This document shows, in pieces, positions 1 through 5,539 of a DNA stretch of 5,620 bases. The position numbers were made by a program, and so were the translations under genes. Numbering within the stretch: the stretch's first letter is position 1; every line of letters starts with the position of its first letter. Below the pieces are notes generated by a model. That model worked only from the letters and a program-made list of their open reading frames with translations. It was not told the origin of the DNA and searched no databases. Source of the stretch: Deltaproteobacteria bacterium (GTDB lineage Bacteria > Desulfobacterota > DAOWNY01); contig DAOWNY010000121.1 in NCBI GenBank assembly GCA_030642325.1, positions 1 to 5,620 on the forward strand, given 5' to 3'.

Positions 1-137
1 GGGGGTAACCACTCAGAATTCAGCCTTTCTCCGCGGGCAGGACAGACAATTTTGGCTAAAGTTTTTTTCAATTTTACCGAATAAACTTATAAACCCCTGA
101 AAAATTTTCGAAATTCTTCCGAGGATGAGCGCTTTTT

Positions 138-161
138 AAAAGGGGATATTATTTCCCTTTT
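138..161. repeat. Inverted repeat (9-bp stem, 6-nt loop)
   Basis: The left arm AAAAGGGGA (138-146) pairs with TTCCCTTTT (153-161), with one G-T wobble and a six-base loop. The A4 and T4 ends give it the look of a weak bidirectional terminator, but no longer T-run follows on either strand. It may instead be a fragment of the same C/G-run palindromic family seen at 230-304. Its function is unknown. Confidence 0.5.
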
Positions 162-182
162 CCCATCATCGGTTTTGGGGGT

Positions 183-203
183 CTAAAGATAGAAAATCTT
201 TAG
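183..203. repeat. Perfect inverted repeat (8-bp stem, 5-nt loop)
   Basis: CTAAAGAT (183-190) and ATCTTTAG (196-203) are exact reverse complements separated by AGAAA. No T-run follows, so it is not a standard intrinsic terminator. It lies between two other hairpins in the spacer downstream of yggU. Its function is unknown. Confidence 0.55.
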
Positions 204-229
204 TTAAGAAAGAATTTCTACCCAATCTT

Positions 230-304
230 AATCCCCTTATCCCTCTTACTTTAGGGGGATACAAACTGTTCTCCCCTTTACAAAAGGGGAGCCCAGCGGG
301 GATT
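230..304. repeat. Compound palindromic intergenic element, MITE-like
   Basis: A segment of about 75 bp is bounded by short terminal inverted repeats, AATCCCC (230-236) and GGGGATT (298-304). Inside it are two hairpins. ATCCCCTTA (231-239) pairs with TAGGGGGAT (252-260) with one wobble, and CTCCCCTTT (271-279) pairs exactly with AAAGGGGAG (283-291). Its right end abuts the yggU stop codon (306-308). C-run/G-run palindromes of this style occur as dispersed non-coding repeats in several bacterial groups. Membership in such a family is an inference here, because only one clear copy is in the window. I see no target-site duplication. Confidence 0.45.
271..291 (-). terminator. Possible terminator hairpin of the yggT-divIVA-yggU group
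   Basis: A perfect 9-bp stem with a 3-base loop begins 14 bp after the yggU stop on the minus strand. That position suits a terminator. On the minus strand, however, the stem is followed by AACAGTTTG and not a T-run, so it lacks the second half of an intrinsic terminator. It is also part of the palindromic element at 230-304. It could act as an mRNA 3'-end stabiliser or weak terminator, or be a repeat only. Confidence 0.35.
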
Positions 305-305
305 C

Positions 306-590
306 TCACAAAAAAAGAGCTTCAATCTCCTTTTTTGTGACACCGGCTATCTTAACGGTTTTACGACGTGATTTATCCCCCTTGATTATCTCAATCGCTT
401 TTCTGCTGACATTAAGTCTTTTTGCAAGGATAGAAATACACTCACGATTGGCCTTTCCCTCTACGGGGGGAGCGGTGAGCCTTATCTTGAGGAAATCATC
501 CCGGATCCCCACTATTTCATTCTTGGAAGCCCTGGGCTGCACCAGTATGTTTATAATTACCCCCTCTTTTATTTCCTTTATTTGAATCAT
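306..590 (-). CDS. yggU: DUF167 / YggU family protein
   Basis: This small protein of 94 residues belongs to the DUF167 (YggU) family, whose biochemical role is not established. The family signature is clear: VQPRASKNEIVG at residues 17-28, then LKIRLTAPPVEGKAN at about 34-48, and the basic stretch KGDKSRRKTVKI near 70-81. Length is typical and both ends are intact, with TGA at 306-308. The ATG at 588-590 is the first possible start, because an in-frame TAG lies three codons upstream. No clear Shine-Dalgarno sequence precedes it, which is unusual beside the good site before yggT. It is the last gene of the minus-strand group, 199 bp after the divIVA-like gene. DUF167 genes commonly sit beside yggT and divIVA, which supports the call. 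Family assignment is firm; function is unknown. Confidence 0.9.
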   Translation of the reverse strand: MIQIKEIKEGVIINILVQPRASKNEIVGIRDDFLKIRLTAPPVEGKANRECISILAKRLNVSRKAIEIIKGDKSRRKTVKIAGVTKKEIEALFL

Positions 591-789
591 TAAAATCTAT
601 TCGTCAAAATTATCAAGCGAAAAAAGCGGGGTTTATCCGATTTTTGCGGTATGCTGAGCGGTCTTTTAATTTAAAGTCCAAAGTGATCTTACCATCGTCC
701 AGGATGAAGGTAACTGCTCAGGTATTCAGGTGAAAGACTGGAGACCGAAGGAAAAGCCGGGAGTAATCTTACTTTGTAAAATTAAGAGG
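591..789. other. Gap between divIVA and yggU, no gene seen
   Basis: This 199-bp spacer inside an otherwise compact minus-strand group has stops in all frames and no recognised RNA. It contains a short CAGGT repeat (719-723 and 727-731) and scattered G-rich purine tracts. I see no convincing promoter or terminator in it, so whether yggU is transcribed with the upstream genes is open. Confidence 0.5.
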
Positions 790-1302
790 TTATACTGATT
801 TGGCCTTGTTTCCCTGAAGAGAGGTAATATTATCCCCGGATTCTTTTAAATCCCCTTCTTTCTCTTCCATCTCCAGCAATTTTAAATGGGAACCAATTGT
901 TGACCTCAAAGATAAGATAAATCTGATCTTCTGCCTTTTCAGCTCTGATATATCTCCTGAAAGCTCAGAAAGATTTTCCCTGGCGGCATGGATAATTTTA
1001 CCGGCCCGCAGTTTGGCGTCCGAAATAATAATATCCGCTTCCTTTTTGGTATTAGATTTCATGTCCCCTGCCATTTTTTGAGCAGAAGTCATTGTTTCTC
1101 TCAGGATTTTCTCCATCTCTTCATATTTAACAAGGGTATTTCCAATGGTCTCTATCTTATCTTTGAGAAGGTTATTTTCTCTGATTAATTCCTCGAATTG
1201 GGATGAAATGAGATCTAAAAAAGAATCCACCTCCCGGGTATCGAACCCTCTAAACCTCAACCGAAACTGCTGCTGCTGGATGTCTAACGGAGTAACTTTC
1301 AT
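790..1302 (-). CDS. divIVA: DivIVA-domain protein (cell division / polarity coiled coil)
   Basis: This 170-residue coiled-coil protein of the DivIVA family binds curved or polar membrane and acts as a scaffold for division or envelope-growth proteins. The N-terminal domain is clear: MKVTPLDI at 1-8, then FRLRFRGFDTREVDSFLD at 13-30, matching the family pattern (TPxDI, RGYxxxEVDxFLD). A long charged coiled coil follows from about 30 to 150, and the tail (about 150-170) is polar and probably disordered. I chose ATG 1300-1302 because family members start just before the TP motif. An AAGGAG stands upstream, though at a long spacing of about 13 bases. ATG 1330-1332 or TTG 1336-1338 would add 10 or 12 residues rich in Arg and Lys and are possible alternatives. 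Four consecutive CAG codons encode Gln9-12. It follows yggT by 46 bp, the usual context. The specific partner in this organism is unknown. Confidence 0.85.
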   Translation of the reverse strand: MKVTPLDIQQQQFRLRFRGFDTREVDSFLDLISSQFEELIRENNLLKDKIETIGNTLVKYEEMEKILRETMTSAQKMAGDMKSNTKKEADIIISDAKLRAGKIIHAARENLSELSGDISELKRQKIRFILSLRSTIGSHLKLLEMEEKEGDLKESGDNITSLQGNKAKSV

Positions 1303-1348
1303 AGTGTATCTTTTTCTCCTTTCCTTATCCATGCCCAAAATTATGGTA

Positions 1349-1648
1349 TCAAAGGAGCTTCACCGCGAATTGATGTAAAGTTTGGACTAAAAAACTTTTT
1401 AAAAAAATGATGCCGACAATTACAATGATTGGGGCAATATCTATTCCGATCCCCCCGATTGGCAGGGCGCGGCGGATGTAATAAAAGACTGGTTCCGTTA
1501 TTTTATATAGAAACTGCACAATTTGGTTATAAGGATCCGGGCTTACCCATGAAAGAATGGCTCTCGCAATTACAATATACATGTAAACGGTAAGAAATAT
1601 ATCGATTACCTGGGCAATTGCATTCAATAAATTACCTATCACAAACAT
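1349..1648 (-). CDS. yggT: YggT family integral membrane protein
   Basis: This 99-residue inner-membrane protein belongs to the YggT/YlmG family. Members are linked to membrane organisation, nucleoid or division-site placement, and cofactor or respiratory assembly in plastids, but no general molecular function is settled. Two hydrophobic segments are visible, at about 7-32 and 71-89. The loop between them carries the family motifs: RAILSWV (29-35), the P-N-Q...TEP pattern (39-53), and Arg59-Arg60 through Pro63-Gly-Gly to Asp70-Ala72-Pro73. The ATG at 1646-1648 is preferred over an in-frame TTG at 1664-1666, because AGAGGAG lies four bases before the ATG and would otherwise fall inside the coding sequence. 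It is the first gene of the minus-strand group. Loss of family-typical upstream neighbours such as proC or yggS within this window is notable but not diagnostic. Confidence 0.9.
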   Translation of the reverse strand: MFVIGNLLNAIAQVIDIFLTVYMYIVIARAILSWVSPDPYNQIVQFLYKITEPVFYYIRRALPIGGIGIDIAPIIVIVGIIFLKSFLVQTLHQFAVKLL

Positions 1649-1652
1649 ATTG

Positions 1653-1659
1653 CTCCTCT
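1653..1659 (-). promoter_or_regulatory. Ribosome binding site deciding the yggT start
   Basis: AGAGGAG on the minus strand lies four bases upstream of ATG 1646-1648. This places translation initiation at that ATG and not at the TTG 18 bases further upstream. The spacing is slightly short but workable. Confidence 0.7.
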
Positions 1660-1707
1660 GTAACAAAATAAAATTAATGGGTAATGAAGTTGAAAATGAC
1701 TGCTGGC

Positions 1708-1736
1708 ATTATAAGGATAATAATCCAATAACCGAA
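1708..1736 (-). promoter_or_regulatory. Candidate promoter for yggT-divIVA(-yggU)
   Basis: On the minus strand a perfect -10 hexamer TATAAT lies at 1708-1713. With a 17-bp spacer the -35 would be TTCGGT at 1731-1736, which is a poor match to TTGACA. Transcription would start near 1701 and give a leader of about 50 nt before the yggT ATG. A small palindrome (1715-1726) falls in the spacer and could be an operator. The weak -35 keeps confidence modest. Confidence 0.4.
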
Positions 1737-1766
1737 AAATTTCAATGAAAATAAATTCTTTCTTTC

Positions 1767-1793
1767 TTGACATTAAATGGTCTTTGTTATAAT
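1767..1793 (+). promoter_or_regulatory. Sigma-70 type promoter for valS-nadC
   Basis: TTGACA (1767-1772) and TATAAT (1788-1793) both match the sigma-70 consensus exactly. The spacer is 15 bp, shorter than the optimal 17. The flanking DNA upstream is AT-rich. Transcription would start near 1800 and give a leader of about 220 nt before valS. No equally good promoter lies closer to the gene. A weaker pair, TTGATT (1958-1963) and TACAAT (1982-1987) with an 18-bp spacer, might add a shorter transcript. Confidence 0.6.
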
Positions 1794-1814
1794 GAAGTTG
1801 CATAATTTGTTTTA

Positions 1815-1936
1815 AGATAATATTATATTATTTCAAGTTGGCGCCCTTTGGGCGAGTTGTTGATTGTTAAGCCGTTTTGACGGTTCGACTTAATGACTTA
1901 CCGGCTTAACAGCTGTGAGTGGTAAGCCACACACAG
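1815..1936 (+). promoter_or_regulatory. Structured 5' leader of valS, class not recognised
   Basis: Four inverted repeats follow one another downstream of the predicted start of transcription. They are an AT-only palindrome with arms ATAATAT/ATATTAT (1817-1831), CGCCC-TTT-GGGCG (1842-1854), GTTAAGCCG paired with CGGCTTAAC (1866-1874 with 1902-1910), and CTGTG-A-GTGG-TAAG-CCAC-A-CACAG (1913-1936). Within the third, CCGT-TTTG-ACGG (1872-1883) is a competing local hairpin. The GGCTTA strand at 1903-1908 can pair with TAAGCC on either side (1868-1873 or 1923-1928), so alternative folds are possible. I see no T-box consensus and no terminator with a T-run before valS. It may be a regulatory RNA element or a non-coding repeat. 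Confidence 0.4.
1887..1910. repeat. Three tandem degenerate octamers (GRCTTAMY)
   Basis: GACTTAAT, GACTTACC and GGCTTAAC follow one another without gaps. Inverted copies lie outside the array: GTTAAGCC at 1866-1873 is the exact reverse complement of the third unit, and GGTAAGCC at 1921-1928 is a hybrid of the second and third. The arrangement could be a protein-binding array or part of an RNA switch. Confidence 0.55.
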
Positions 1937-2021
1937 TCAGAAAACTAATTGACATAATTGATTAAAAAATGAGACTTCCCATACAATCAAGTTATTAAAA
2001 AATCAGAAAGGGAAAACCGGC

Positions 2022-4691
2022 ATGAACGGACAGGACTTAAATAAAGTCTATGAACCCCATGAAGTGGAAGAACGATGGTATCAATACTGGATAGATAAAA
2101 ACTACTTCAGGGCGGATGAACAGTCTTCCAACCATACCTTTTCAATTGTCATTCCTCCTCCCAATGTCACCGGTTCCCTGCATATGGGCCATGCCTTAAA
2201 CAACACTCTGCAAGATATTTTAGTCCGCTACCGAAGGATGGAAGGATACAATGTTCTCTGGATGCCGGGGACCGATCATGCCGGGATTGCCACCCAGAAT
2301 GTGGTGGAAAGGCAATTGGAAAAAGAGAAGACGAACCGCCACCACCTGGGACGGGAAGATTTTATTAAACGGGTCTGGAAATGGCGGGAAGAGTATGGCG
2401 ACATCATCATTAATCAGCTTAAAAAGCTTGGGGCCTCCTGTGATTGGAGCAGAGAACGGTTCACCATGGATGAGGGCCTTTCGGAGGCGGTAAAGGAAGT
2501 ATTCGTAAGGCTTTATCAGGAAGGATTAATTTATCGGGGAGATTATATTATTAACTGGTGCCCCCGCTGCCATACTGCTCTTTCTGACTTGGAGGTCGAG
2601 CATAAAGATGTCGAGGGCCACCTCTGGCATATCAAATATCCGCTGGAGGATAGCAATCTCTTTGTTACCATTGCCACTACCCGCCCCGAGACCATGCTGG
2701 GAGATACTGCGGTGGCGGTAAATCCTAAGGACAGCCGTTATTCGGATCTGGTGGGGAAGACCGCTCTCCTGCCGATTCTGGAAAGAAAAATACCGATCAT
2801 TGCCGACTATTACGTTGATCAAAGTTTTGGTACCGGTGCCCTCAAGATCACCCCCGCCCACGACATCAATGATTTTGACATTGGTCTCCGGCATAATCTT
2901 GATATGATCAAGGTGATGGACAATGAAGGTAAAATGAATGAAAATGCAGGCAAATACCGGGGATTGGATCGATTCGAGTGTCGGAAGCAACTGCTTGAGG
3001 ATCTTGAACAAATTAAATTGATTCAAAAGAAGGAGAAGTATTCCCATAGTATCGGCTGCTGCTATCGATGTAAAACTTACATTGAACCAACCTTATCCAA
3101 ACAGTGGTTTGTTAAGGTTAAATCTCTTGCGAAACCGGCCATTGAAGCGGTAAAGCAGGGAAAAACTAAAATTTATCCCCCCAACTGGGAAAAAACCTAC
3201 TACGAATGGATGAATAACATCCGGGATTGGTGCATCTCACGGCAAATTTGGTGGGGGCATCGGATTCCTGCCTGGTACTGCCGTGACTGCGAAGGTATTA
3301 CCGTTGCCAAAGAAACCCCCGCAATGTGCTCAAGTTGCCGGGGCAATAATATATATCAGGAAAGTGATGTCCTGGATACCTGGTTCAGTTCCGCGCTCTG
3401 GCCTTTTTCCACCATGGGCTGGCCGAAAAAAACCAGGGAGCTGACCCTGTTCTACCCCACTTCCCTCCTGGTTACCGGCTTTGATATCCTTTTTTTCTGG
3501 GTGGCCCGAATGATGATGATGGGAATAAAATTTATGGGGGATGTTCCCTTCAAGGGGGTGTATATTCATGCCCTGGTTCGTGATGCCGAGGGACAAAAAA
3601 TGAGTAAATCAAAGGGTAATGTTATCGATCCCCTGATCATCTTTGAAAAATACGGGACCGATGCCTTCCGGTTTACCCTTGCTGCCCTTGCTGCCCCGGG
3701 CAGAGATATCCGTCTTTCCGAAGATCGGATTGAAGGATACCGCAACTTCGTTAATAAAATCTGGAATGCTTCTCGCTTTATCCTCATGAATCTCAAGGAC
3801 CATGAACCTGAAACCATCAATTTTGACGGCCGCCCCGATTCCCTGGCTGACCGATGGATTTTAAGTCGATTAAATAAAACCATCGCTCAAATCAGGGATG
3901 CCCTGGAGGAATACCGGTTTGACGAAGCAGCAAATATTATTTATCAATTCGTCTGGCATGAGTTCTGTGACTGGTATATTGAATGCTCTAAGATTTATCT
4001 CTATGAAGAAACGAATCAAGACCAAAAAATAATTACCAGACACATCTTAACCTCGGTTCTGAACACCACCCTTTGTCTGCTCCACCCCTTTATGCCTTTC
4101 GTAAGTGAAGAGATCTGGCAGAAGCTTCCCAATCGGAAAGGAGAAAGTATCATGGTTTCTTCCTACCCCATAAAAAACGATGAATTAGTTGACGAGAAAG
4201 CGGAAGAGACCATGGGACTGATCACTGAAGTGGTGGGAGGAATAAGAAACCTTAGGGCGGAGATGAACGTCTTGCCCCATCAACGGGTAAAGATAATCCT
4301 GGTTTCCGAGATTGAAGAGGTGAGAAAAAAACTTGATACCAACCGAAATTATATAGAAAACCTTGCTGCTCTCTCTGACTTATCAATCCTTCAGCAATCT
4401 TCAAAACCGAAATCCACCGTCACCGCCGTGGTAAATCAAGTGGAGATAATGCTTCCCATAGATGGGGTAATCGATTTGGAAAAGGAGAAAGATCGATTAA
4501 ATAAGGGGATTAACAAGATTGACCGGGAACTCTTGCTGGTGGAGCGTAAATTATCGAATGAAAAATTTCTCGGAAAAGCCCCCCCGGAGATTGTACAAAA
4601 AGAACAGGATAAGGCGCGGGAATTGACGGAAAAAAAGAGAAAGCTTAACGAAAATTTAGCAAGAATAACAGGTATCGAAAATCAGTCCTGA
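2022..4691 (+). CDS. valS: Valine--tRNA ligase (ValRS)
   Basis: This cytoplasmic class I aminoacyl-tRNA synthetase joins valine to tRNA-Val using ATP and hydrolyses mischarged threonyl-tRNA. The protein is 889 residues, the length of the shorter bacterial ValRS type. The catalytic fold carries PPPNVTGSLHMGHAL (45-59, HIGH motif as HMGH 54-57) and KMSKS at 526-530. The inserted CP1 editing domain shows TTRPET at 219-224 and the TPAHD segment at 277-281. Probable zinc knuckles are Cys180/183 with Cys347/350, and Cys420/423 with Cys436/439. DTWFSSALWPFS at 452-463 is typical of ValRS. The anticodon-binding helical domain starts near 610, and the C-terminal coiled-coil arm (about 818-885) contains FLGKAPPEIV (849-858). 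ATG 2022 is preceded by AAAGGG nine bases upstream, and the stop is TGA. All key motifs are intact. It leads an operon with nadC behind a long structured leader. Confidence 0.98.
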   Translation: MNGQDLNKVYEPHEVEERWYQYWIDKNYFRADEQSSNHTFSIVIPPPNVTGSLHMGHALNNTLQDILVRYRRMEGYNVLWMPGTDHAGIATQNVVERQLEKEKTNRHHLGREDFIKRVWKWREEYGDIIINQLKKLGASCDWSRERFTMDEGLSEAVKEVFVRLYQEGLIYRGDYIINWCPRCHTALSDLEVEHKDVEGHLWHIKYPLEDSNLFVTIATTRPETMLGDTAVAVNPKDSRYSDLVGKTALLPILERKIPIIADYYVDQSFGTGALKITPAHDINDFDIGLRHNLDMIKVMDNEGKMNENAGKYRGLDRFECRKQLLEDLEQIKLIQKKEKYSHSIGCCYRCKTYIEPTLSKQWFVKVKSLAKPAIEAVKQGKTKIYPPNWEKTYYEWMNNIRDWCISRQIWWGHRIPAWYCRDCEGITVAKETPAMCSSCRGNNIYQESDVLDTWFSSALWPFSTMGWPKKTRELTLFYPTSLLVTGFDILFFWVARMMMMGIKFMGDVPFKGVYIHALVRDAEGQKMSKSKGNVIDPLIIFEKYGTDAFRFTLAALAAPGRDIRLSEDRIEGYRNFVNKIWNASRFILMNLKDHEPETINFDGRPDSLADRWILSRLNKTIAQIRDALEEYRFDEAANIIYQFVWHEFCDWYIECSKIYLYEETNQDQKIITRHILTSVLNTTLCLLHPFMPFVSEEIWQKLPNRKGESIMVSSYPIKNDELVDEKAEETMGLITEVVGGIRNLRAEMNVLPHQRVKIILVSEIEEVRKKLDTNRNYIENLAALSDLSILQQSSKPKSTVTAVVNQVEIMLPIDGVIDLEKEKDRLNKGINKIDRELLLVERKLSNEKFLGKAPPEIVQKEQDKARELTEKKRKLNENLARITGIENQS

Positions 4692-4697
4692 TTGATT

Positions 4698-4702
4698 GAG
4701 GA
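4698..4702 (+). promoter_or_regulatory. Ribosome binding site of nadC
   Basis: GAGGA lies nine bases before ATG 4712-4714, in the 20-bp gap after valS. A nearer ATG at 4707-4709 is immediately followed by TAA, so it cannot be the gene start. The site indicates independent initiation on a shared mRNA. Confidence 0.65.
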
Positions 4703-4711
4703 ATAGATGTA

Positions 4712-5539
4712 ATGTTTGATTGGAAAAATTTGATTTTAGACGCATTGGCCGAAGATATCGGGAGGGATGATGTTACCACCTCGGCGATTTTTCTGTCTCC
4801 CGCCCCGGGCAAGGCTTTACTGATTGCCAAAGAAGAATTGGTATTAGCGGGGATCGAGGTAGTAAAAAAAGTCTTTTCCGCCGTTAACCAAGAGGTTGTG
4901 GTGAAAAGTAATTTCCTTGATGGCGAAAAAGTTGAGGAAAAAAAAGTAATTGCGGAAATTACCGGCAACATATCTGATCTTCTTAAGGGAGAAAGGGTGG
5001 CGCTCAATTTTTTGCAACACCTTTCGGGAATTGCCACCCTCACCCGCAAATACGTAGAAAGAGTTGCGGATTATTCAGTCAAGATCGTTGATACCAGAAA
5101 AACTACCCCGGGCTTAAGGATATTGGAAAAATATGCAGTGCAGGTGGGAGGGGGAAGAAACCACCGCTTTGGTTTGTTCGATGGGGTTCTCATCAAAGAA
5201 AATCACATTAAGGCTTGCGGCAGTATTGCCGATGCAGTAAAAAGAGTAAGGATCAGAGTTCCCCACACCCTTAAAATAGAGGTGGAAGTGGGAAGTATTG
5301 GGGAAGTTAAAGAAGCCCTGGCATCAAAAGTGGACATCATCATGCTCGACAACATGCCCCTGGGAAAAATGGAAGAATCGGTGAAACTCATTTCCCATCG
5401 GGCTCTGGTGGAGGCTTCGGGGAATATAACCCTTAACACGGTTTATGAGGTTGCCAAAACAGGGGTCGACTTGATCTCGTCAGGCAGTATCACCCATTCA
5501 GCGCCGGCATCCGACATCAGCATGATAATCAAGGAATAA
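4712..5539 (+). CDS. nadC: Nicotinate-nucleotide pyrophosphorylase (carboxylating), quinolinate phosphoribosyltransferase
   Basis: This cytoplasmic enzyme of de novo NAD synthesis converts quinolinate and PRPP to nicotinate mononucleotide, CO2 and pyrophosphate. Its 275 residues match the family length. An N-terminal open-faced sandwich domain (about 1-110) has EDIGRDDVTT at 14-23. ERVALNFLQHLSGIAT at 94-109 leads into the alpha/beta barrel. Substrate-binding residues are in DTRKTTPGLR (127-136, with Arg129 and Lys130), GGGRNHRFGL (146-155, with Arg149, His151 and Arg152) and KENH (162-165). Barrel strands follow with EVEV (190-193), DIIMLDNM (208-215) and the phosphate-binding end SSGSITHSAP (256-265). 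The gene starts 20 bp after valS, on the same strand with its own ribosome site, so cotranscription is likely. Genes for quinolinate synthesis (nadA, nadB) are not in the window. No residue expected from the family is missing. Confidence 0.97.
   Translation: MFDWKNLILDALAEDIGRDDVTTSAIFLSPAPGKALLIAKEELVLAGIEVVKKVFSAVNQEVVVKSNFLDGEKVEEKKVIAEITGNISDLLKGERVALNFLQHLSGIATLTRKYVERVADYSVKIVDTRKTTPGLRILEKYAVQVGGGRNHRFGLFDGVLIKENHIKACGSIADAVKRVRIRVPHTLKIEVEVGSIGEVKEALASKVDIIMLDNMPLGKMEESVKLISHRALVEASGNITLNTVYEVAKTGVDLISSGSITHSAPASDISMIIKE

Larger units (their letters stand above)
1..305. other. Intergenic region without a convincing gene, rich in inverted repeats
   Basis: I see no gene with coding support here. 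Two plus-strand frames are open from the window edge and end at TAA 82-84 and TGA 98-100. Both are short, start outside the window and show no recognisable motif, so they could be the tail of an upstream gene or chance. From about 130 onward the DNA is a series of palindromes: a 9-bp hairpin at 138-161, an 8-bp hairpin at 183-203, and a compound C/G-run element at 230-304. This structure suggests a repeat-rich intergenic spacer on the downstream side of the yggT-divIVA-yggU group. Confidence 0.6.
1649..2021. other. Divergent intergenic control region between yggT and valS
   Basis: This 373-bp region separates the two transcription units. The yggT-proximal half is very AT-rich and holds both candidate promoters, a GGAT-AATA-ATCC small palindrome (1715-1726), and two copies of TAATGAAGTTG (1682-1692 and 1790-1800). 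The valS-proximal half holds an array of inverted repeats and tandem octamers. No open frame in it looks coding. Confidence 0.7.

Noticed and set aside
1..100. C-terminal end of a plus-strand gene entering the window
   Set aside because: Two different frames are open from the edge (stops at 82-84 and 98-100), neither shows a known motif, and about 28-32 codons are not enough to choose between them or to claim coding.
337..585. Plus-strand open frame antisense to yggU
   Set aside because: The minus strand encodes a clear DUF167 protein over the same bases; the antisense product has no family features.
1303..1338. TTG (1336-1338) or ATG (1330-1332) start for the divIVA-like gene
   Set aside because: Family members begin immediately before the TP motif, which fits ATG 1300-1302; the upstream starts lack a good ribosome site. 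The long spacing of AAGGAG to 1302 leaves some doubt.
1649..1666. TTG start for yggT at 1664-1666
   Set aside because: The ribosome site AGAGGAG would lie inside the coding sequence; it sits correctly for the ATG at 1646-1648, which also gives the family-typical N-terminus.
1887..1910. CRISPR-like repeat array
   Set aside because: The units are 8 bp, contiguous, degenerate and without spacers, and no cas gene is present.
1949..1954. Second TTGACA as a -35 for valS
   Set aside because: No -10-like hexamer lies 15-19 bp downstream; the nearest, TACAAT at 1982-1987, is 27 bp away.
1800..2021. T-box riboswitch upstream of valS
   Set aside because: The length and gene are right and GTGGTA at 1919-1924 recalls part of the T-box sequence, but the rest of the AGGGTGGNACCGCG consensus is missing, it lies inside a simple hairpin, and no T-run terminator follows.
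2526..3883. Long minus-strand open frames inside valS (2526-3047, 3330-3596, 3566-3883)
   Set aside because: They are antisense to strongly conserved ValRS sequence, have no recognisable protein motifs, and are explained by codon use of the real gene.
4645..5439. Minus-strand frames opposite nadC
   Set aside because: nadC motifs are intact throughout on the plus strand, so these are shadow frames.
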